Shown: positions 13,318-24,503 of the stretch, in pieces
Numbering within the stretch: the first letter of the stretch is position 1
Layout of the letters: each line of letters opens with the position of its first letter
NCBI GenBank assembly: GCA_947169045.1
Contig: CAMVOC010000001.1
Coordinates: 124,001 to 188,000 of the forward strand
Length of the DNA: 64,000 bases
Direction of reading: 5' to 3'
Origin: an uncultured bacterium
Lineage (GTDB): Bacteria > Patescibacteriota > Gracilibacteria > Absconditabacterales > Absconditicoccaceae
The notes under the pieces: model-generated
What the model was told of the DNA's origin: nothing
Database searches by the model: none
What the model saw: only the letters and a program-made list of their open reading frames with translations
Program-made: the position numbers and the translations under genes

Positions 13318-14163
13318 ATGGAAAAACTTCTTCAAAAGTGCTACCTCTGAACTCCAGAGCAGCTTACCACCGACATTTTAGCTACCTACCAAAAACAGCA
13401 TTTTTGCATTATCAATTTTTTGTATTACGCTCAAATTCACGCACAACAACTCTTTGAAGAGCAATCTTCTCACCCAAAGAAATGAGAAAAACCTAACGAA
13501 ACTAAGCAAAGAAAACAATACACAGAGATCCTCGAAAAAGGCGACTATCTTCTCCCCGATGGAATAGCTCTTCAACTCCTATATCGATATCTCACTACCT
13601 TCTGATTCATTCAATCAACAACTTCAAAACTCCCAAATCTCAACGGGACAGACTTCACTCCTTTTTTTCTAAAGGAAACAGCCAAAAAAATCTGAAAAGA
13701 GAACATAGGTGTCCTTTGCTACGGGACAAAACCCGAGATCCTCCCAAAAGCCTATAAATTCATAGAAAAAATGGGGATTGAGGTAATCTACGCGCAAGAT
13801 GGATATACTCCTTTCGACCGATGAAAAGCAGAAAAAGCAATCATCACAGCAAATAAAAGCACCCTCATCCTCCTACAAGGAAGATCAACACCCACCATCC
13901 CCCTACAAGAGCTCCGAACACAAGAAAACTACGAAAAAATCAAACAACACCAACTCATCGTCATGAATGTTGGAGGATTATTTGACTGGCGAGGTGGAGG
14001 ACAAAAAAGAGCCCCACTACGAATCAGAAAAATTAAACTCGAACGAGCTTGGAGACTCTGCTCCGATCCCAAAAGGAATTTCAAAAAATGCCTCAATACG
14101 CTGTATGGCCCACTCTTTGTCATCAAAATAACTCGAAAAAGACTATTCAAAAAGCAAAAATAA
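13318..14163 (+). CDS. WecG/TagA/CpsF family glycosyltransferase (GT26)
   Basis: 281 residues with five in-frame TGA codons, so only a C-terminal fragment is in the ORF track. The order of motifs fits GT26: LPDGIALQLLYRYL (the PDGIG motif with the catalytic Asp), NLNGTDF, IGVLCYGTKPEI, then VMNVGGLFDWRGGGQKRAP and LERAWRLCSDPKRN. Members transfer N-acetylmannosamine or similar sugars to lipid-linked intermediates during teichoic acid or enterobacterial common antigen synthesis. It acts at the inner membrane face. Acceptor unknown here. Confidence 0.9.
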
Positions 14164-14254
14164 AGACACAGCATACGAAACCACGTTTTGAGAAATAGCA
14201 AAAATCCGAGGCATAACCCAAAATCTTTCAGTTTTATTTTTCTCCTACTTATTC

Positions 14255-14449
14255 ATGAGTATAATACAACACATCAATACCTTCTTCTGTGCAAGACTTT
14301 TTGGCAAAAAATATGTTTCCGAGCTCATAGACAAAAAAGAAAAAAAAGCTGACATTGTCTGAGAATTCCTCAAAGGAGGAATAAATGAGCTAAAAACCGA
14401 AGTTGCAAAACATAAAATTATTCCACAAACTCCCCGTCCTTCATCTTAA
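14255..14449 (+). CDS. small hypothetical protein
   Basis: 64 residues from the first in-frame ATG, with one TGA Gly (ADIV-G-EFLKGG). It has a mildly hydrophobic start (IIQHINTFFCARLFG) and a charged helical rest. The frame is open upstream to a TAA within the GT26 gene, but no start codon is available there. Its last 32 bases overlap the 3' end of the convergent ABC transporter gene. No family recognised. Confidence 0.5.
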
Positions 14450-15116
14450 TCAATTGTTTCGCACTCGCTCAAATCTGTGGATCATGAGTAATCAACAAAA
14501 TGGTCCTTTTCTCTTCTTCGTTCAACCTTTTAAATAACCGTAAAATTTCCTCTCACATCTTAGAATCCAATGCTCCCGTAGGTTCATCCGCTAATAAAAG
14601 TCAAGGATTAGTTACTAAAGCACGTGCAATACAAACCCTCTGTTGTTGTCCTCCAGATAGTTGATTAGGCAGCGCATCCAACCTATTTCCCAACCCAACA
14701 ATCTCCAGAGCATGAGCAGCTCTCTCTTTTTTTTCTTTAGAAGAAACCCCTAAATAACCCAAAGGTAAAGCAACTTGTTCTCGCGCAGGCATTCTTTTTA
14801 ACAGATTATATCCTTGAAACACAAAACCAATAGTTTGTCTACGAATCATGGACCATTCATCTTGAGTCATCACTCCAACTTTATGTCAACGCAAAAAATA
14901 GCTCCCAGAAGTTGGAGCATCAAGCAAACCTACAATATTCATCAACGTCGATTTCCCGCATCCAGAAGGGCCCATAATCGCAGTAAAATCTCCATCATCA
15001 ATAATCAAATTAATTCCCTTTAAAGCATGTACAGGTTCCATATCAGGTCCACCATACGTCTTTTTAACATTTTCAAGCTCAATAAAATGTGGATGCTTTT
15101 CTATAGATTCCGACAT
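14418..15116 (-). CDS. ABC transporter ATP-binding protein (LolD/MacB type)
   Basis: 232 residues with all ABC signatures: Walker [11 protein letters not shown]-loop VFQGYNL, signature LSGGQQQR, Walker [13 protein letters not shown] and H-loop [21 protein letters not shown] and EPTGALDSK are typical of the MacB/LolD class that pairs with FtsX-like permeases for lipoprotein or peptide export. Two Gly are TGA. No permease lies in this window beside it, so the partner must be elsewhere. ATG 15116 was chosen over the in-frame TTG at 15125. Confidence 0.93.
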
Positions 15117-15152
15117 ATGCAACAAAATACCAAAATAAACAATATTGAAGAA

Positions 15153-16367
15153 TTACAACAGATGCAATTCCTGCAACAACGATTCATACCCATCATAATC
15201 CTGAGGATATTTTTTTCTAAGTAAGTTTTTTAATAATTCTACCCAAGCAGTAAAACTTCCTTGAAGATTTCATTTATCAGCTGCCTGTAACTGTCCCAAT
15301 AAATCTTCTACAGGAATATGTTGTTTTTTTAATCTCAAATCAGATAAAGAATTCTGAAGCTCAGGAGTAGCAAATTGATCCATTTGCGTATAATGTAATT
15401 CAGGAACTCTGAGAAACAACGTAGTATATTTAAGATCAAAACTTGAATGAGGCTCAAACATTACAGGAATCCCCGCAACTTTCTGACAATTCATCTTAAA
15501 TTTATCCTCTAATAAAGAATGAAAAGCCTGAACATCTTCATTTCTCAAGGATCACTTTCTCGCATCAAAATCCAGAGAAAGATAAGCGTTTACCCCTGTC
15601 TCATAGCAAAAAACTCCATCGTTATTCCATTTCCAAAAAGCTTTAAGTTGATTTTCTTCAAGCAGAGAAGTTGCCCAAGTACTTCCTGTGCATAAATAAT
15701 TTTGATAACAAAAAGCCTGATGCAGATGACCAGAAATCAGTTTTAATCTAGGATGATTTAACCATTTTTGATCCAATGCTAAATCTTTAAAAGAAAATTT
15801 CGACTTTTGCCCAGGAAAGGCCACTCCATCAAAATAATAATGGTGAATGACCGTTAAAGTACCTGCTTGCTGTGCCTGAAAATAAGAAAGTAATAAATTC
15901 AATTTCGCTGAAAAGATCAGATTTTTATGATTTGTTTTAATCATTTGCTGATACTGTTCATCCTGAAACTCTTCAATTCACGGATAATCTTCCAAATAAA
16001 TCTCCAACATATGAGGCAAAAACAGCACCTGTTCACCATCAATCGTTTCAAGTAAAGGCTTCGTAATAAACTTAATACCAGACTGAAATAACTCAAATGT
16101 CTTTCTTCCTTCGTCAAAAACAAAAAATTGTCCCATCCAATCATGATTCCCTGCGAGAATATAGAGCTGCTTTCCCTCTTTATACCACTGCAAAAATAAG
16201 TCAAATAAAGCCCCCAACGCCTTTCTATCATAACTAAAATGATACACAAAATCTCAAAGAAAAATCAGATTTTTCTCCTCGTTATGATTTGCTACAAATG
16301 CTTTAACTGCTTCGAGCAAACGATCTTGAATTTTTGAAGTAATATGAAGGTCTCCTATCAATAGCAT
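15153..16367 (-). CDS. calcineurin-like metallophosphoesterase, SbcD/Mre11-like
   Basis: 404 residues in one frame across several TGA codons. Metal-binding motifs appear in order: GDLHIT near the start, GDFVYH, GNHDW and SGHLHQ. This arrangement matches the SbcD/Mre11 branch of metallophosphoesterases (DNA repair exonuclease subunit) or a related uncharacterised branch. No SbcC-like ATPase is beside it. The start is 11 bases after the stop of the UPF0489-like gene, so both are in one transcript. Exact substrate unknown. Confidence 0.82.
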
Positions 16368-16377
16368 ATCCCCTGAA

Positions 16378-17037
16378 TTATAAGAATTTAAGCTGGGAAA
16401 GCAAGGTCATTGCAAACTGCTGATCCAAAAAATAAGGAGAAGTTGCTATCGTCACCAAGCTCGCTTGATCAATTAAAGTTTGAAGTTTTGACAATGTTTT
16501 TTGAAAATCGATACCCATTTCAGGAGCCCAAAAATCCAAATCAATATCTAAAACATATTCATCTGGCGCTTTAAAATCACAGAATCAAGCTTCAGTCCTA
16601 ATTTCATAATAATTCCCAATCAATCCCGATAGTAATGCAGGAGTAATAAAGTTCCCAACTTCCGTCTTCTCCTGCACAAAATCAAAGACCTCTTTCGAAT
16701 AATCAGCAGTCAACCGCTCCGGTTTAAATACATACACATTATCTCTCCTATCAGAATGCTGATCAAGATGAACGACATTCAAACCTTGCACTTCAGAACC
16801 AGCATATTGTTTCCTCATCTCTAAGAATTTTTCATACCAAAAAAACAATGCATGATTGTGATTATCAAAAATCACTGTCTTGCCTATCTGTAAAAAACGC
16901 TTCAATCCACGATATCCGTTACCTTCCTCAAAAAAAGCAAAACGCTCCGTTTCCAAGACAAGATCGTCAAACGTAGCTCACAATTGCAATGGAGCAACCC
17001 GACAATCAGTATGATAAAATCAAGTATAAAAATTCAT
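16378..17037 (-). CDS. UPF0489-like protein
   Basis: 219 residues. The segments NVVHLDQHSDRRDN and VLDIDLDFWAP, two Asp/His-rich motifs, resemble UPF0489 (C5orf22-like) proteins, a family with no firm biochemical function. The gene is split in the track by TGA after FYT, LQL and TEA. ATG 17037 (MNFYTGFYHTDC) was chosen; the frame is open a little further upstream. It precedes the phosphoesterase gene by 11 bases, so a joint function is plausible but unproven. Confidence 0.7.
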
Positions 17038-17152
17038 CTCATCATCATAACCAATTCCTTCTCCGTTACAACAAAAAACCTCTTGAAAATCGCCCTAAAC
17101 TTCCTTAAAACAGAAAAAATCTGATTTTACTACCTTATGAATCCGTCATCCT

Positions 17153-18754
17153 ATGATCTCTTCAACACAGTTACGTCAACTCCGATTCAACTTTCGAATA
17201 TCAAAAAACCACAAACAACTACCTGAAGTTTCTCTCATAGCAGATAAAACCTCGACAGCATTATTCAACGTAGCGGGAATGCAACCACTGATCCCTTACC
17301 TCATGGGGAAACCACATCCGCTAGGAAAAAAACTATTCAACATCCAAAAATGTATCCGTACCGTAGATATTGACGAAGTAGGAGACGCTTCTCATCTTAC
17401 ATTTTTTGAAATGATGGGGAATTGGTCTCTAGGTGACTATTTCAAAAAAGATGCCATCCACCGATCACGAGAATTCCTAACCAAAGTACTCAATTTTGAC
17501 CCACGTAAACTTGCCGTTACCGTATTTGCAGGAGATGAAAACGCACCAAGAGACGAAGAAACTGCATCATATCGAGAAGAAGAGGGGAAAAAAAGCTGAA
17601 TCAATCTCAAGATTTCTTATCTCCCCGCAAAAAATAACCGACGATCTCCAGGGCCAGTTGGACCGTGCGGTCCAGATACCGAAATTTTTTATCGAGTAGG
17701 GGAGTCAGAATTCCCTCCAGAGAGCAGTAACGTAGAAAATGATGAAGATAACCGAATGGAGATCCGAAATAACGTATTTATGGAATATTACAGAGACGAA
17801 GCAGGAAAACTAAGTAAGCTTACACAACAAAACGTCGATACAGGAATGGGATTCGAAAGAATGTGTAGCGTTCTACAACATGTAGAATCTGTCTATGAGA
17901 CAGACTTATTTACTCCGATGCTTCAAGTGATTGCTAGGCTTACTGGCTCAACATATACCGACCATATAAAACCTTTCAGAATTATCGCAGATCACGCAAG
18001 AACTGCCTTTATGCTGATAAATGACGGACTACTACCTTCCAATATTTGAGCTGGATACGTACTAAGAATGATTATCAGAAGAATGGTATTTAATATCAAA
18101 TTACTTGGAGACATTTCATATGAAAATATCATAAAAGAGCTCTTAGAAAGCGTAAAAGACCTCAGGGCATTCGATCAAGAAGAGATTATCAGAGTGATGA
18201 TGGAAGAAATAAACCTATTCAACAAAACCGTTCGTGAATGACACGCCATTCTAATCAAACTTATAAACACCCAAGACCCCGCAAATAAAACATTCTCTGG
18301 AAACGAAGCATTTAAACTATATGACACCTATGGATTTCCTCTTGAATTAACAAAAAACGTACTCAAAGAACACGGACTTACCCTAGATGAAGAAGGATTT
18401 CACAAAGCCATGAGCCAAGCCAAAGAAAAATCCCGCCAATCCACCAAAGAAATGTTTAAAAAGGGAATCGACTGGTCAAAATACCTCGAAGGAATACCAC
18501 AAACCGAGTTTATCGGGTACGAAAACCTCAATTTTAACGAAGCAAAACTGCTAAAAAGAATAGAAATCCCAACTTCAGACTCAACAGGAAAAGAAAGCTG
18601 ACAAGAAGTATTGGTATTTGACAAAACCCCATTTTATCCAGAAATGTGAGGTCAAATGTGAGATTTCTGAGAAATAACACTCGAGAATGGAGAAACAAAA
18701 AAAGTCACCAACGTACAAAAATTTGCAGGTGTTATCTTACATTTTGTAGCATAA
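17153..18754 (+). CDS. alaS: alanyl-tRNA synthetase, short form lacking editing core and C-Ala domain
   Basis: 533 residues against about 850-880 for typical bacterial AlaRS. The aminoacylation domain is present (KCIRTVDIDEVGDASHLTFFEM, GNWSLGDYF, GPVGPCGPD, NVFMEYYR, TGMGFERM), as is the helical tRNA-binding domain (HARTAFMLINDGLLPSNI-G-AGYVLR). The protein ends just inside the editing domain (TPFYPEM-GG-QM) at a TAA after GVILHFVA. The HxxxH/CxxxH editing centre and C-Ala are absent, and the following 140 bases do not encode them. Many glycines are TGA. Start ATG 17153; an upstream extension is possible. Confidence 0.9.
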
Positions 18755-18785
18755 AAACCAAAATATTCTTACAATAGAATGACAC

Positions 18786-18886
18786 TTTGTCAAAAGAAAA
18801 GTGATTTTTTGTCAAAAAGCACTTGAAGTTATAATAAAAATCGATATAGTCTTTTTTGTCAAAAATTTGTTTTTTTATGTTATTAT
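18786..18886 (+). promoter_or_regulatory. LexA-like operator/promoter region: three TTTTG-T-CAAAA palindromes
   Basis: Three near-identical palindromes with a one-base centre stand upstream of the lexA-like gene: 18786-18795, 18805-18818 and 18852-18865. TTGTCA inside the second and third also serves as a -35, with TATAAT at 18830 (15-base spacer) and TATTAT at 18881 (19-base spacer). The overlap of palindromes and promoter elements suggests autoregulation by the adjacent repressor. This is inference from position and symmetry. Confidence 0.6.
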
Positions 18887-18896
18887 CGATATCTCC

Positions 18897-19523
18897 ATGA
18901 CCTATTCTAGAGTTCTCGACCCTGTTCAGCAAGCATTGGTCAACTTCTTCAAAGAAAAAAAAGAAAAAGACGAAGAATACACTCTCAGAGAGATAGCAGA
19001 TCGCATCGGAGTAAATCATCCACAAACAGTGCTCAACAAGCTCAACCAACTCGTTTTAAAAGGATACTTTATTAGAGAAGGTAAAAAATACCGTTTCATC
19101 CACGACTCGCTAAAAACGGGATTTTCAGATATTATTCAGCTCCCTGTCTTCGGTTTTGCTCAATGCGGACACCAAGGGAAAAGAGTAATAGACGAATATA
19201 CTCAAGAAAATATTCCAGTAACCATGGCTCTTTTAGGGACATCAAACGTTGAAAACTGTTTTTTTGTACGTGCGAAAGGAAAATCTATGGAACCAAAAAT
19301 TCACGATGGAGATTTAGTACTTATTCGCCAACAACCTAGTTATGAACCACATGATATCGTGTTTGTAGAGCACAAAGAACTACCAAAACTCAAAAAAATC
19401 ATCCAAAAAGATAACAAATTATATCTAGAATCCATCAACCCAGAATTTGATGATGTAGAAATGATGCCATATGACGAGACAAAAGTAATCGGAGTCGTAA
19501 AAAAAATTATCAGCGAAATGTAA
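18897..19523 (+). CDS. lexA: LexA-like SOS repressor / S24 autopeptidase
   Basis: 208 residues. The N-terminal winged helix (LREIADRIGVNHPQTVLNKL) is LexA-like. The cleavage site is AQCG-H, that is Cys-Gly as in phage-type repressors rather than Ala-Gly. The catalytic Ser is in KGKSMEP and the Lys in KELPKLKKI, the S24 Ser-Lys dyad. RecA-stimulated self-cleavage would derepress its targets. ATG 18897 follows a possible promoter and three operator-like palindromes, and a terminator follows the stop. No glycine here is TGA. It could equally be an HdiR-type regulator. Confidence 0.88.
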   Translation: MTYSRVLDPVQQALVNFFKEKKEKDEEYTLREIADRIGVNHPQTVLNKLNQLVLKGYFIREGKKYRFIHDSLKTGFSDIIQLPVFGFAQCGHQGKRVIDEYTQENIPVTMALLGTSNVENCFFVRAKGKSMEPKIHDGDLVLIRQQPSYEPHDIVFVEHKELPKLKKIIQKDNKLYLESINPEFDDVEMMPYDETKVIGVVKKIISEM

Positions 19524-19550
19524 AAATTTCTTGCAATTCAAGCCAGAAAA

Positions 19551-19584
19551 GATAAAAATCCAATCAGGTTTTTATCTTTTTTTT
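19551..19584 (+). terminator. intrinsic terminator after lexA
   Basis: Perfect 8-bp stem GATAAAAA/TTTTTATC with a 10-base loop, then eight T. The left arm also overlaps a possible -10 (TAAAAA) for leuS, with TTGCAA 16 bases upstream. Confidence 0.6.
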
Positions 19585-19598
19585 ATTACGAATAGCTT

Positions 19599-22160
19599 AT
19601 GAACTTCTCAGAAATCGAAAAAAAACGACAGAATCAGCGAACCTCTGAACAAATCTACGCAACAGCAGAGAACCCAAATAAACCAAAATTTTACGTCCTA
19701 GATATGTTTCCTTATCCATCAGGAGCAGGACTACACGTAGGACACCCTAAAGGATACATTGCCTCAGACATTTTAACAAGAAAAAAAATGCTGGAGGGTT
19801 TTTCCGTTCTTCATCCTATGGGATTTGATACATTTTGATTAGGGACAGAGCAATACGCCATCGATCACAAAATGAAGCCTCAAAAAGTAGCGCAACAAAA
19901 TATCGAAACATTCAAAAAGCAACTAGCAAAAATGGGATTTTCTTATGATTGGAAAAGAAGTTTTAGCACTGCAGACCCAGAATATTACAAGCGGACACAA
20001 CGAGTATTCCTACAAATGTATAACTCACGATATGACGAAAAAGCAGGAAAAGCAAGACCTATCAGCGAATATATTCCACGTAAAACAGGAGCATTTCAAT
20101 CCGAGCAAGAAGAAATTAACGCACAAAGACTCGCATACATCGACTACAAACCTATCAATCGATGTCCACACTGCAAAACAGGGCTAGCAAACGAGGATCT
20201 TGAAGATGGGAAATGTGAAAGATGCGGTAACGAAGTAGAGCAGAGACCCATGAAACAGCGAGTATTAAGAATCACAAAATACGCAGAAAGATTACTCTCT
20301 GGACTCGAGCATCTCAATCGAGACGAAAATATGAAAGAGCTTGAAAGGAATTGGATCGGGAAATCAAGTGGAACGGAATTTAAAATGCAAGTAAAAACAG
20401 AAAAAGAAAGCTGAAATGTACCCACTTTCTCCGTTTTCACGACTCGTGTTGATACTGTCTTCTGAATGACCTTCGTAGTGATGGCTCCTGAACACGAATT
20501 AGTCGACCACATTACCACTGATGAATACCGCGAAGCAGTGGAAAACTACAAAATTCAAGCAAAGCACAAAACACAACTAGAAAGGACCGAACTGCAAAAA
20601 GAAAAGACCTGACAATTTACGGGAGCATACGCCATTAATCCATTTAACGGGAAGGAAGTACCAATTTTCATCGGAGATTACGTGTTAGCAAATTATGGAA
20701 CTGGAGTAGTAATGGCCGTACCTGCTCACGACGAAAGGGATTTTGAATTCGCAAAAAAGCACAAATTGGAAATTATCCAATCCATAAAACCCCTCAACTA
20801 TCAAGACGCAAATGAAAAAGAGATAAAAGACTGAATATATAATTTTGAAGAACTTGAGCAACTGCCTGAAATAGCTACCCAAAAAGGTCTATTAATAAAT
20901 TCTCACGAATTTGATAATCTCACCAGCGATAAAGCCATCCCAGCAATGCAAAAATGGCTTTCAGAGCAGAATCTCTGAGGAGAAAAATGCAATTATAAAA
21001 TTCAAGACCGAGTTTTTTCTCGTCAAAGATACCGAGGAGAGCCTTTTCCTGTAGTTTTTTGCGAACAAGATGGAATCGTCCCATTGAACGAATCAGATTT
21101 ACCTCTATTATTACCTGATGTAGAGAATTACGAACCTACAGGAAGAGAGGAATGACCATTAGCAGACATCCATGACCGAATCAACACCACCTGTCCAAAA
21201 TGCGGGAAACCTGCAAAAAGAGAATCTAATACAATGCCAGGATGGGCAGGATCAAGTCGATACCGACTAAGATATATGGATCCAAAAAACAGTCAAAAAC
21301 TAGTAAGCAAAGAGAAAGAACAATACCGAAAAAATGTAGATGTATACATCGGAGGAGCAGAACACGTGACTAGACATATGATTTACGCACGTTTTTGGCA
21401 AAAATTTCTTTTTGATATAGGAGTAGTGAGTCAAGATGAGCCTTTTCAAAGATATGAAAAAGTCTGACTCATCATGGCAGAAGATGGGCGCAAAATGTCA
21501 AAAAGACGAGGAAACGTAGTAAATCCCGATGAAATTATCGCTAAATACGGAGCAGACGCATTCAGAATGTATGAAATGTTTATGGGTCCTTTCGATCAAT
21601 TCATTGCACGAAACACAAACGGTTTAAAAGGGGTGAGAAAATTCATTGATAAAATCGTAGCATTACGAGATAAAGTAAACGAAGGGGTGGCAACACCAAA
21701 AAACATTGAGATTCTCTTACACCAAACCATCAAAAAAACAACCGAAGACATCGATGCATTCAGGTTCAACACCTGCATATCACAGTTTATGATTCTTATA
21801 AACCAGCTCTCAGAATTAGAAAAAATAGATAAAAAGCTGTTTGAAACAATCATTATTTTACTTGCTCCATTCGCACCACATTTAGCGGAAGAATTTTGGT
21901 CAAAACTAGGAAATGAATTCAGCATCTTCACAAAAGCTCAACGACCAACACGAGATGAAACTAAGTTAGTAGCCGACGAAATAAAAATCGCCGTACAATT
22001 CAACGGAAAAGTACGCTGAACCATCAATATTTCTGCAAACGCAAATCAAGACGAAGTCATGAAAAAGATTCAAGAACAATTTCAGAATTATTTTTCTAAT
22101 TGAGAAGTCAAAAAAATCATTTATATACCAGGGAAAATTGCAAACATAGTCATAGGATAA
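19599..22160 (+). CDS. leuS: leucyl-tRNA synthetase
   Basis: 853 residues, full length. HIGH motif HVGH ([10 protein letters not shown]), zinc-ribbon CPHCKTG, CP1 editing-domain motif [15 protein letters not shown], a second CPKCGKP knuckle, [16 protein letters not shown] and the KMSKR loop are all present. About ten glycines, including that in MGFDTF-G-LGTEQYA, are TGA, so the track shows six or more pieces. The enzyme charges tRNA-Leu and edits mischarged products. It stands between lexA and dprA on the same strand. Confidence 0.97.
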
Positions 22161-22177
22161 CACAAGTCAAAAATCTC

Positions 22178-22205
22178 TTGATTTACAGTCAAAAATAACT
22201 ATACA
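22178..22205 (+). promoter_or_regulatory. dprA promoter
   Basis: CTC-TTGATT (22178-22183), 16-base spacer, TATACA (22200-22205). A 6-bp stem-loop CTGAGA/TCTCAG starts at the next base (22206-22223) and may end upstream leuS transcripts. Confidence 0.55.
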
Positions 22206-22237
22206 CTGAGAAATTTATCTCAGAATTTTGACACGCT

Positions 22238-23110
22238 ATGCAAATTACCCAGTTAGATCCGGAATTACTCAAGCAAGGGAAATTTTCAGATTGCAAACCA
22301 AAAATAAAGCAACTCTTTGCAATAGGAAATCTAGAGCTATTAAAAACCAATATTCTAGGAATCGTTTGACCAAGATCTATGTCCTCTTATGCAAACCAGA
22401 TTCTTGAAAGCTTTTTTGAAAAATCAAAAGGAAGAGTATTCACAACAATCTCAGGGCTTGCCAAAGGAGTTGATCAAAAATGTCACTCCTTATCCCTACG
22501 TACAAATCTCCCCACAATAGCTGTACTCGGAGGAGGGATAGAATACTATCTCAAAACTTCAAACCACAACTTCATGATGGAGATCATTGAAAAGGGAGGA
22601 TTAATCCTATCTGAATTCGATGTAAATTTCAAACCTACTTCACGAAGTTTTCCTCTCAGAAATAGAATCATCGCTTCTTTGAGTGATATGTTATTCTTAC
22701 CAGAAGCTCGTGAGGGGAGCGGTAGCCTCATTACGGTGAATTACGCATTAAAGATCAAAAGGCCAGTCTTTATCGCACCAAATCCACTCTTCAGCCTCAA
22801 TGGAGAGGGGAGTAATCAATTGTTAGCAAGCGGGAAATGACAATTATTATCTAATTTTTCTCAAATTCTAGATCAATTTAAAAACAATACAGCGAACGAG
22901 CAAGAAGACAATATGTACAAGATTTTGAACTCCTTGACAATCGAAGAACAACAAATTTATTCTCTCGTAAAACAGCACTCTAACCAAGAGTTATCTACAC
23001 GAATATGAGCTTCAGAACTAGATACTTGAGAAATAATGACACATTTAACTTTATTAGAAATGAAAGGAATTATTAGACAAAGTTGACCCGGAATGTACAT
23101 CACTTCATAA
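22238..23110 (+). CDS. dprA: DNA processing protein DprA/Smf
   Basis: 290 residues. The Rossmann-like DprA core is clear: NILGIV-G-PRSMSSYA, TTISGLAKGVDQKCH, TIAVLGGGIEYYL, GLILSEF and PLRNRIIASLSDMLFLPEA, followed by a C-terminal winged helix (STRIGASELDTGEIMTHLTLLEMKGII). DprA loads RecA onto incoming single-stranded DNA in natural transformation. Its presence matters for the proposed uptake-sequence motif found through the window. TGA encodes Gly in the nucleotide-loop motif. A terminator follows. Confidence 0.95.
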
Positions 23111-23140
23111 GCGATAACCAAGAGTTATCACAAAATAAAC

Positions 23141-23163
23141 AAAAGCAGTTGCTTTTATTTTTT
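23141..23163 (+). terminator. intrinsic terminator after dprA
   Basis: Stem AAAAGC/GCTTTT with loop AGTT, then ATTTTTTTATA. A second small hairpin (GATAAC/GTTATC) lies directly upstream at 23112-23128. Confidence 0.5.
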
Positions 23164-23261
23164 ATATTAATAAAACATCCAGTGATCAAACAACATAGGG
23201 CCGTCGTTTGAACATAAGTGCATTCTTTCTAACTTTTTATTTCTTACTATCTTACCAGACG

Positions 23262-24443
23262 ATGAATGATATCAAAGCAGTCTTTGACATTGGAAATGAA
23301 ACTATTAAGGCAGTAGTTTTTGGACAGGACAATGAAAAAGACGCAATTTTGGCAAAGCATTCCGAACCAGTAATGTGAATGAGGAAAGGGAAAATCATCG
23401 ACGCTGAAGCATTCACGAGTACCTTGAACAAAATCGTTGACAATTTTATCAAAAAGCTCGGAGGAGACTTTATTGAAAAAGTATACGTAGGAGTCTCTCA
23501 TCCAGAACTCTTAGTGCAAAGAATCGTAGAGGGGAAAAGAATTATGACCGAAGAAGTTGAACCAGCTGATTTGGATCATTTATCAAGAATTGTAGCAGAT
23601 ATCGCTCACGTCAACAACTATGAAATCATTAAAATTGTCCCTGTAGCACGAATCGTAGATGAAGACAAAAAAGAAAAAGATCCTGTAGGATTGCAATGCA
23701 AAAAACTTGAGTTAATGGCTGACGTTTTCTTGCTTCCTAAAAATTTCTATTCAGGACTACTTGATGCATTTGACAAAATAGGACTCGAAATAGCAGACAT
23801 CATCCCAAATATTTTAGCTGCTAGCGAAGTTGCTATCGATTACGATCACAAAGATTTAGGAACAGTACTAGTAGATATTGGAAAGAATCAAACCAGTTAT
23901 GTAGTATATGAGGACGGATTTCCTTTAGGATACGGGACAATTCCTCTAGGAGGAGAAAATGTCACTAAAGATATCTCTATCGGAATGCAAGTCGACATCA
24001 AAGAAGCAGAAGAAATCAAAAAAACACTAGGTACAGTATATGTTGATGAGAATACACAGCTCGATTCACCTATGGATGTCTACTTCCTCGCCGAGATCAT
24101 TTCAGCAAGATATGAACAAATCTTTGAAAAGATCAATATTCATTTAAAATCTTTAGAAAGAGACTGACGCTTACCAGGAGGAGTTCTACTCATTGGAGGA
24201 GCAAGTAAAATCAAAAACCTAGAAATCCTCTCAAAAAACACCTTCAAACTCGCTTCATTCCTAGGTCGCGATCAAATAGTAAATTTCGGAGAGCTATCTC
24301 AAAACCTACAATTTATTAATTTGCTCTGATGTTATTATTGGTCTCAAAAATATATAGACGATGGTAGAAGATTTGGTAACGGATTCTGAGAAATCGCAAA
24401 AATAGGGAAAAAAATCTGATGATTCTTCAAAAACCTTTTCTAA
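23262..24443 (+). CDS. ftsA: cell division protein FtsA
   Basis: 393 residues, actin-fold. AVFDIGNETIKAVVF is phosphate-1, LVDIGKNQTSYVVYEDG phosphate-2, VLLIGGASKIKNLE the adenosine motif, and the SHS2-like insert lies between residues 85 and 170. It ends in a short basic/hydrophobic tail (KKIGGFFKNLF) suitable as the amphipathic membrane anchor. FtsA tethers FtsZ to the membrane. ftsZ follows 60 bases downstream, the classical order. Several glycines, including two in the tail, are TGA. Confidence 0.93.
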
Positions 24444-24503
24444 ATATAGCAAAACAAACACAAAGAAATATCAACTTTTTAACTCTTTTCTTTTCTTAAA
24501 CCG

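Noticed and set aside
12114-20414. AAAGCTGA explained by KKSG codon usage with TGA
   Set aside because: Copies in plus-strand genes fall in all three frames and many copies are antisense or intergenic, so codon usage alone does not account for them.
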